64,000 bases of DNA from Streptomyces odontomachi. GTDB taxonomy: Bacteria > Actinomycetota > Actinomycetes > Streptomycetales > Streptomycetaceae. The stretch is from contig NZ_JAMJWG010000010.1 of NCBI RefSeq assembly GCF_024435355.1, positions 62,001 to 126,000 on the forward strand, read 5' to 3'. The notes below the pieces were generated by a model, which had not been told where the DNA came from, ran no database searches, and worked only from the letters and a program-made list of their open reading frames with translations. The translations under genes were made by a program, and so were the position numbers. How positions within the stretch are numbered: the stretch's first letter is position 1; each line of letters opens with the position of its first letter. This document shows, one piece after another, positions 59,425-64,000 of the stretch.

Positions 59425-60870
59425 ATGCCCTCGCGGCCGTCTCCTGCGCACCCGGACACCGGCCCGGGAGACCATCGGACACCCACGGAGGCAGGGGGTG
59501 GCGACGCTCTGCGGCCGGGGCTCCGGAGCCGCCATCTGTCCATGATCGCCATCGGTGGGGTGATCGGGGCCGGCCTGTTCGTCGGGTCCAGCGCCGGCAT
59601 CACCGCCGCGGGGCCCGCGATCCTCGTCTCGTACGCGCTGGTCGGCACGATGGTCGTGCTCGTGATGCGGATGCTGGGCGAGATGGCCGCGGCACAGCCG
59701 GCGTCCGGCTCCTTCTCGGAGTACGCCGACCGGGCGCTGGGCCACTGGGCGGGGTTCTCGATCGGCTGGCTCTACTGGTTCTTCTGGGTCGTGGTGCTGG
59801 CGGTGGAGGCGACCGCGGGTGCCGTGATCCTCAACGGCTGGCTGCCCGCGATCCCGCAGTGGGGTTTCGCGCTGGCCGTGATGAGCCTGCTCACCGTCTC
59901 GAACCTGGCCTCGGTGCGCTCGTACGGCGAGTTCGAGTTCTGGTTCGCCGGGATCAAGGTGGTGGCGATCGTCGCCTTCATCGCGGTCGGCCTGCTGGCC
60001 GCCTTCGGGATGCTGCCGGGGGCGCGGCACGGGGGCGCCGGATTCGGCCATCTCACCGACAGCGGCGGCTTCCTGCCGCACGGTCCCGGTTCCGTGCTCA
60101 CCGGCGCCCTGACCGTGGTCTTCTCCTTCATGGGCAGCGAGATCGTCACCCTTGCGGCCGGTGAGTCGACGCATCCCCAGCGCGCCGTGACCAGGGCGAC
60201 CAACAGCGTGATCTGGCGGATCGCCGTGTTCTACCTCGGCTCGATCTTCGTCGTGCTGCTGCTTCTGCCCTGGAACGAGGCGTCGATCACCACAGACGGC
60301 TCCTACGTGGCCGCCCTGGACTCCATCGGCATCCCGCACGCCGGCCAGGTCATGGACACGATCGTGCTCACGGCGGTGCTGTCCTGCCTCAACTCCGGCC
60401 TGTACACGGCGTCCAGGATGGCGTTCTCCCTGGGCAGGCGGGGTGACGCGCCACGGGCGATGGCTCGTACCAGTGCACGGGGCGTGCCACGCGCGGCGAT
60501 CCTCGGATCGGTGCTCTTCGGGTTCCTCGCGGTGTTCTTCAACTACCGCTGGCCCGACACCGTCTTCGCCTTCCTGCTGAACTCCTCCGGCGCGGTCGCC
60601 CTCTTCGTGTGGCTGGTCGTCTGCTGCACCCAGCTGCGGATGCGGGGCATCGTGCTGCGCGAGACGCCGGAACGGCTGGTGGTGCGGATGTGGCTGTTCC
60701 CGTATCTGACCTGGGTGACGATCGGCATGATCGTCTTCGTCCTGGCCTACATGCTCACCGACGCCGCAGGCCGCACCCAGGTGCTGCTGTCCCTGCTGGT
60801 GGCGGCGCTGGTGGTGACGGTGTCGCTGGCGAAGAGGCGCCGCGGCGACAATGGCCCCGACGCACCCTGA
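59425..60870 (+). CDS. APC-family amino acid permease
   Basis: 481 residues, 12 predicted membrane helices. SMIAIGGVIGAGLFVGSS is the substrate-binding helix 1 signature of the amino acid transporter subgroup. VMRMLGEMAAAQPASGSFSE and SFMGSEIVTLAAGESTHPQR are further family motifs, and LRETPERLVVRMWLFPYL the conserved late loop. The ATG at 59425 has AAGGAG five bases upstream, better than an ATG at 59407. It is paralogous to the permease at 62405 with the two genes flanking bioY. Substrate not predictable; GABA- or histidine-type permeases are closest in style. Confidence 0.92.
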   Translation: MPSRPSPAHPDTGPGDHRTPTEAGGGDALRPGLRSRHLSMIAIGGVIGAGLFVGSSAGITAAGPAILVSYALVGTMVVLVMRMLGEMAAAQPASGSFSEYADRALGHWAGFSIGWLYWFFWVVVLAVEATAGAVILNGWLPAIPQWGFALAVMSLLTVSNLASVRSYGEFEFWFAGIKVVAIVAFIAVGLLAAFGMLPGARHGGAGFGHLTDSGGFLPHGPGSVLTGALTVVFSFMGSEIVTLAAGESTHPQRAVTRATNSVIWRIAVFYLGSIFVVLLLLPWNEASITTDGSYVAALDSIGIPHAGQVMDTIVLTAVLSCLNSGLYTASRMAFSLGRRGDAPRAMARTSARGVPRAAILGSVLFGFLAVFFNYRWPDTVFAFLLNSSGAVALFVWLVVCCTQLRMRGIVLRETPERLVVRMWLFPYLTWVTIGMIVFVLAYMLTDAAGRTQVLLSLLVAALVVTVSLAKRRRGDNGPDAP

Positions 60871-60911
60871 GGCTGCTCGGGGTCAAAGGGCTGCGGGCAC
60901 CCGCGCCCCCC

Positions 60912-60935
60912 AAAGGGGCGCGGGGAACTGCGCAA
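60912..60935 (+). repeat. Copy of the dispersed GGGGCGCGGGGAACTGCGC repeat
   Basis: AAGGGGCGCGGGGAACTGCG preceded by CCCCCAA, the same motif as at 42679, 42790 and 49.96-50.3 kb. It directly follows the permease gene. Confidence 0.75.
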
Positions 60936-61022
60936 CCAGCCACGACGAAGCCGGCAGCCCGCCACCGCCCCAAGGGGGCACCCCGGACCGCTCCGACCAC
61001 CGGGCCCGCGCCCAACCGCGAA

Positions 61023-61082
61023 CGCGGCACGCGGCACGCGGCACGCGGCACGCGGCACGCGGCACGCGGCACGCGGCACGCG
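61023..61082. repeat. Heptanucleotide tandem array (CGCGGCA)
   Basis: Eight and a half perfect copies of CGCGGCA in the spacer between the permease and bioY, 40 bp from the bioY stop. Confidence 0.95.
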
Positions 61083-61121
61083 CCCGACCGCACCCCAGGA
61101 CGGGGCGCCAAAGGCGCCCCG

Positions 61122-61715
61122 TCACCGGCGGGCGAGTCGCCAGGCTCCCGGCAGCGCACCCATCGCGAGGACGGCCTTCACCGCGTCCCCGATGAGGAAC
61201 GGGGTGAGCCCGGCGGCAACGGCCTGGGTGGCCGACATCCCGGTGGCCACCGCCAGGTACGGCACGCCGACCGCGTAGATCACCACGGACCCCGCCACCA
61301 TCGTGCCGGCGGTGCGCAGCACCGAGCGGTCCCCGCCGCGCCGCGCCAGCGCACCGGTCAGCCCGGCGGCGAGCAGCATGCCCAGCACATAGCCGAAGGA
61401 CGCACCGCCCGGCCCGGCCTGGCCGCCTGCGAACCACGGCATTCCGGCCATCCCGACGAGCGCGTACACGGCGAGGGAGAGCAGGCCCCGGCCGGGGCCC
61501 AGCGCGGTGCCGACCAGCAGGGCAGCGAAGGTCTGTCCGGTCACCGGCACCGGTGAACCGGGCACGGGCACCGCGAGCTGTGCGGCGAGGCCGGTCAGCG
61601 CCGCACCGCCGACGACGAGCACGGCGTCACGCGCACGGGCGCGCGCACCGGACGACGCGGGCAGCAGGTCGGCGAGGACCTCACCGGGACGGTAGGAGAC
61701 GGCAGCGGTACTCAT
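61122..61715 (-). CDS. bioY: Biotin transporter substrate-binding protein BioY
   Basis: 197 residues, six membrane helices. S-component of an ECF transporter. VPGSPVPVTGQTFAALLVG is the biotin-binding signature, then AVYALVGMAGMPWFAGG, GPGGASFGYVLGM and GAVKAV-type helix. No energy-coupling A or T genes are adjacent in the window, so it either works alone or uses a shared module. Upstream 80 bp lies a 16-bp palindrome that could be an operator. Confidence 0.93.
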   Translation of the reverse strand: MSTAAVSYRPGEVLADLLPASSGARARARDAVLVVGGAALTGLAAQLAVPVPGSPVPVTGQTFAALLVGTALGPGRGLLSLAVYALVGMAGMPWFAGGQAGPGGASFGYVLGMLLAAGLTGALARRGGDRSVLRTAGTMVAGSVVIYAVGVPYLAVATGMSATQAVAAGLTPFLIGDAVKAVLAMGALPGAWRLARR

Positions 61716-61792
61716 CGGGGCTCCGCGGGGTCGAAGTCGAACGGGACAGGGTCCTGATCAGGGTCGGGCGAGGCGGCACCCACCGCAATCAC

Positions 61793-61808
61793 GATCATGA
61801 TCATGATC
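61793..61808. promoter_or_regulatory. 16-bp palindrome upstream of bioY
   Basis: GATCATGATCATGATC is its own reverse complement and sits 78 bp before the bioY ATG, a position suited to an operator. It does not match a biotin-repressor motif I know. Confidence 0.35.
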
Positions 61809-62306
61809 ACGGACAGATCGGGACAGCGTGACGTTATCCCAGGTACCGGGCGCGGCTCACCGTCAGTCGGTCACAAGTACGAACCGCACGCTTGGTGTCT
61901 TCCGCACAAGGACGGCACTCCAAGACCGCTGACGGCGTGATGCTCATCACAGGCGGTTCGCGTTCGCGTGTGTATCCCTGGGCGCAGCCCTCGGGACGCA
62001 GCTCGAACCCCTTGGGCGGCAGGGAAGTTCGCGGTGGTAAAGCAGGAGAAAGACGATTCCGGCGCCCGAGCCGGAGCGTCTGGAGATCACCCCTCCCCCG
62101 TTCCGGTACGGCGCCGAGCCGCTAACGTCGATCGTCCGACGCCGCAGCGGGCCCGGGCCGTCCGAGCGCGCGCGGCCGGCCGGTGCTGCCGTCAGGGCCG
62201 GCGCCCGGCCCAGCCGTCGGACCCCGCTGTCGGCCCCGTCCGCTCCCACCACGGCCCGGACGCCGTAGCACCGCACCACCACGGGACCGGGGCCCGCCCG
62301 AACCCG

Positions 62307-62333
62307 TCAAAAGATCACAATCAAAAGATCACA
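62307..62333. repeat. Paired 13-bp direct repeats
   Basis: TCAAAAGATCACA occurs twice, 14 bp apart, in an otherwise GC-rich spacer. It may bind a regulator of the downstream permease. Confidence 0.5.
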
Positions 62334-62404
62334 CCCCCGATCGCGACCCCTCATCACCCCCCCAACCACAACCCCCCACCGACACACCACCGAAAGCGCA
62401 CACC

Positions 62405-64000
62405 ATGGACCAACAGGGACCAGACAGGTCCGCGCCCGAGACCACCGGATCCACTCGGGCCAGCGCGGCCGTCGCGGACGCCACCACCCCTCCCGGCGCC
62501 CCCGCCACGACCTCACTCACCGCCGGGAGCGAGCCGCTCTCGACCGGCCTCAAACAGCGCCACCTCACGATGCTGGGCCTGGGCGGCGTCATCGGCGCCG
62601 GGCTCTTCGTCGGATCCGGCGCCGGTATCACCGTCGCCGGGCCCGGCATCATCGTGTCGTACCTGATCGCGGGGATCCTCGCGATGCTGGTGATGCGGAT
62701 GCTGGGCGAGATGTCGGCGGCGCTGCCCGCCTCGGGCTCGTTCTCCGTGCATGCCGAGCGCGCGCTCGGCCGCTGGGCCGGCTTCACGGCCGGCTGGCTG
62801 TACTGGTTCATGCTGGTCGTGGTGCTCGCCGTGGAGGCGACCGGGGCCGCGCAGATCTCGCACGGCTGGGCGCCTTCGGTGCCGCAGTGGGCCTGGGTGC
62901 TGATCTTCATGGTGGTCTTCACCGTGACCAACCTGGCGGCGGTGCGGAACTTCGGCGAGTTCGAGTTCTGGTTCGCCGCGCTGAAGGTCACCGCGATCGT
63001 GCTGTTCCTGGCGCTCGGCGTGCTGGCGATCTTCGGGCTGCTGCCGGACACCCACGCGGTCGCGCTCGACAACCTCACCGGTGCCAAGGGCGGCTTCCTG
63101 CCCGCCGGCTGGGACGGGGTGCTCTCCGGCGTGCTCGCCGTCGTCTTCGCCTTCGGCGGCCTGGAGGTCGTCACCATCGCGGCCGCGGAGTCCGACGACC
63201 CGGCCCGCTCGGTGTCGCGCGCGGTGCGCAGCGCGGTGGTCCGGATCGTCTTCTTCTACGTCGGCTCGATGCTGGTCATCGTCACGGTGCTGCCGTGGAC
63301 CGCGCAGCAGGCCGGGATCAGCCCGTACGTCACCGTGCTCGACTCGATCGGGGTGCCGTCCGCGGCCCAGATCATGAACATCGTCGTCTTCGTGGCGCTG
63401 CTGTCCGCGCTCAACGCCAACCTCTACGGTTCCTCGCGGATGATCTTCTCGCTCGCCCAGCGGGGCGAGGCACCGAAGGGCCTGCTCAAGGTCTCCGGTG
63501 GGCTTCCGGTCCCCGGCCTGGCCGCCGCGGACGGCGCCGCCAAGGGCGCCCAGGACGGCGCCACCGGTTCCGGCGCTTCGGGCACTTCCGGCACTTCCGG
63601 CGGCTCGGGCGGCGCCGGCACGGGTGGCGTGCCGCGTCGGGCGGTGCTCGCCTCCGTGGCGTTCGGCTTCGTCTCGGTGCTGCTCAATCTGGAGTGGCCG
63701 GACACCGTCTTCCTCAAGATGCTCAACGCGGTCGGGGCCGTGCTGCTCTACGTGTGGGCCCTGATCGCGATCTCGCAGCTACGGCTGCGGCGCCGGCTGG
63801 AGCAGGAGGCCCCCGAGCGGCTGGTCCTGAAGATGTGGGCGTTCCCGTGGCTGACCTGGGCGACGCTGGCGCTGATGGCCGCGGTGCTCGGGCTGATGCT
63901 GAACGACTCGACGGCGCGGCCCCAGGTCCTGTGGTCCACGTATGCGCTCGTGATCGTGCTGGTCGGCGCGGGCCTGCGGGAGCTGCGGGCGCGCCGGTCG
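62405..64000 (+). CDS. APC-family amino acid permease (C-terminus outside window)
   Basis: 532 residues are in the window and the stop is beyond base 64000. Closely paralogous to 59425-60870: LGLGGVIGAGLFVGSGAGIT helix 1, VMRMLGEMSAALPASGSFSV, FGGLEVVTIAAAESDDPARS, EAPERLVLKMWAFPWLTW. The N-terminus (about 50 residues) is Ala/Thr/Pro-rich. An unusual Gly/Ser/Ala-rich stretch of about 40 residues (DGAAKGAQDGATGSGASG, TSGTSGGSGGAGTGG) is inserted in the loop after helix 8, absent from the paralogue. ATG at 62405 lacks a clear Shine-Dalgarno. Confidence 0.9.
   Translation, partial: MDQQGPDRSAPETTGSTRASAAVADATTPPGAPATTSLTAGSEPLSTGLKQRHLTMLGLGGVIGAGLFVGSGAGITVAGPGIIVSYLIAGILAMLVMRMLGEMSAALPASGSFSVHAERALGRWAGFTAGWLYWFMLVVVLAVEATGAAQISHGWAPSVPQWAWVLIFMVVFTVTNLAAVRNFGEFEFWFAALKVTAIVLFLALGVLAIFGLLPDTHAVALDNLTGAKGGFLPAGWDGVLSGVLAVVFAFGGLEVVTIAAAESDDPARSVSRAVRSAVVRIVFFYVGSMLVIVTVLPWTAQQAGISPYVTVLDSIGVPSAAQIMNIVVFVALLSALNANLYGSSRMIFSLAQRGEAPKGLLKVSGGLPVPGLAAADGAAKGAQDGATGSGASGTSGTSGGSGGAGTGGVPRRAVLASVAFGFVSVLLNLEWPDTVFLKMLNAVGAVLLYVWALIAISQLRLRRRLEQEAPERLVLKMWAFPWLTWATLALMAAVLGLMLNDSTARPQVLWSTYALVIVLVGAGLRELRARRS

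Larger units (their letters stand above)
61716..62404. promoter_or_regulatory. Spacer between divergent bioY and permease genes
   Basis: 689 bp without a credible gene. Notable: palindrome GATCATGATCATGATC at 61793-61808, and two 13-bp direct repeats TCAAAAGATCACA at 62307-62319 and 62321-62333 about 75 bp before the permease start. The central part is GC-rich with unconvincing frames. Confidence 0.5.

Noticed and set aside
61023..61082. Possible CRISPR array
   Set aside because: Seven-base perfect tandem units without spacers; no cas genes in the window.
61968..62404. Possible N-terminal extension of the last permease
   Set aside because: The frame is open upstream of 62405 but is Pro/His/Arg-rich, shows no similarity to permeases, and contains A-rich direct repeats typical of a promoter.

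Overview
The window is high-GC actinobacterial chromosome, almost certainly Streptomyces. The evidence is strong G/C third-position bias, many GTG starts, the gene order proB / obg-rpmA-rplU-rne, the mreBCD-mrdA-rodA block, ndk-DUF4233-folC-valS, clpX-clpP2-clpP1-tig, and Streptomyces-type dispersed intergenic repeats. From memory the order parallels the S. coelicolor SCO2587-SCO2630 neighbourhood; no database was consulted.

Regions. (1) 1-12.4 kb: 5' part of proB, then a cell-wall glycopolymer cluster. It holds a polysaccharide pyruvyl transferase, two paralogous membrane-anchored CDP-glycerol/ribitol-type polymerases, a GT2 glycosyltransferase and a fused cytidylyltransferase-SDR enzyme of TarI/TarJ type, followed by a secreted FG-GAP propeller protein. 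(2) 12.7-23.5 kb: rplU-rpmA-obg with a recognisable sigma-HrdB-type promoter, a very large RNase E/G protein, a DUF2344 radical-SAM-associated protein, a repeat-built arginine/tryptophan-rich protein and a divergent Trypco2 protein. (3) 23.63-28.91 kb: a 5.28-kb integrated mobile element inside the 3' end of a B12-binding radical SAM gene. It carries a large serine recombinase, the C-terminal remnant of a probable RepSA-like replication initiator, an IS-like block bounded by 23-bp imperfect inverted repeats (IS5-family transposase, coiled-coil passenger protein, a possible ComJ-like inhibitor and a frameshifted NucA/NucB nuclease tip), and a small ORF beside attR. (4) 28.8-45.5 kb: the radical SAM gene with an element-supplied C-terminus, a CYTH-CHAD protein, the mreBCD-mrdA-rodA elongation/sporulation-wall cluster, ndk, a DUF4233 protein, folC and valS. 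(5) 45.6-52.8 kb: an anchored PGQY-rich protein, clpX, clpP2, clpP1 with a ClgR-type box, tig, tRNA-Pro, tRNA-Gly and a small membrane protein. (6) 53.5-64 kb: an acyltransferase, a SpoIIE-type phosphatase, an Eis-like acetyltransferase, a Fpg/Nei glycosylase, rpiB, two paralogous APC permeases (the second runs off the end) and bioY.

How the parts relate. Most of the window is vertically conserved housekeeping. The polymer cluster and the mre block both serve the cell envelope. The accessory signal is concentrated in the integrated element. Its attB and attP can be rebuilt from the two junctions, and it replaces the lost C-terminus of the target protein with a look-alike sequence. Its nuclease/inhibitor pair and IS debris suggest a decaying integrative element.
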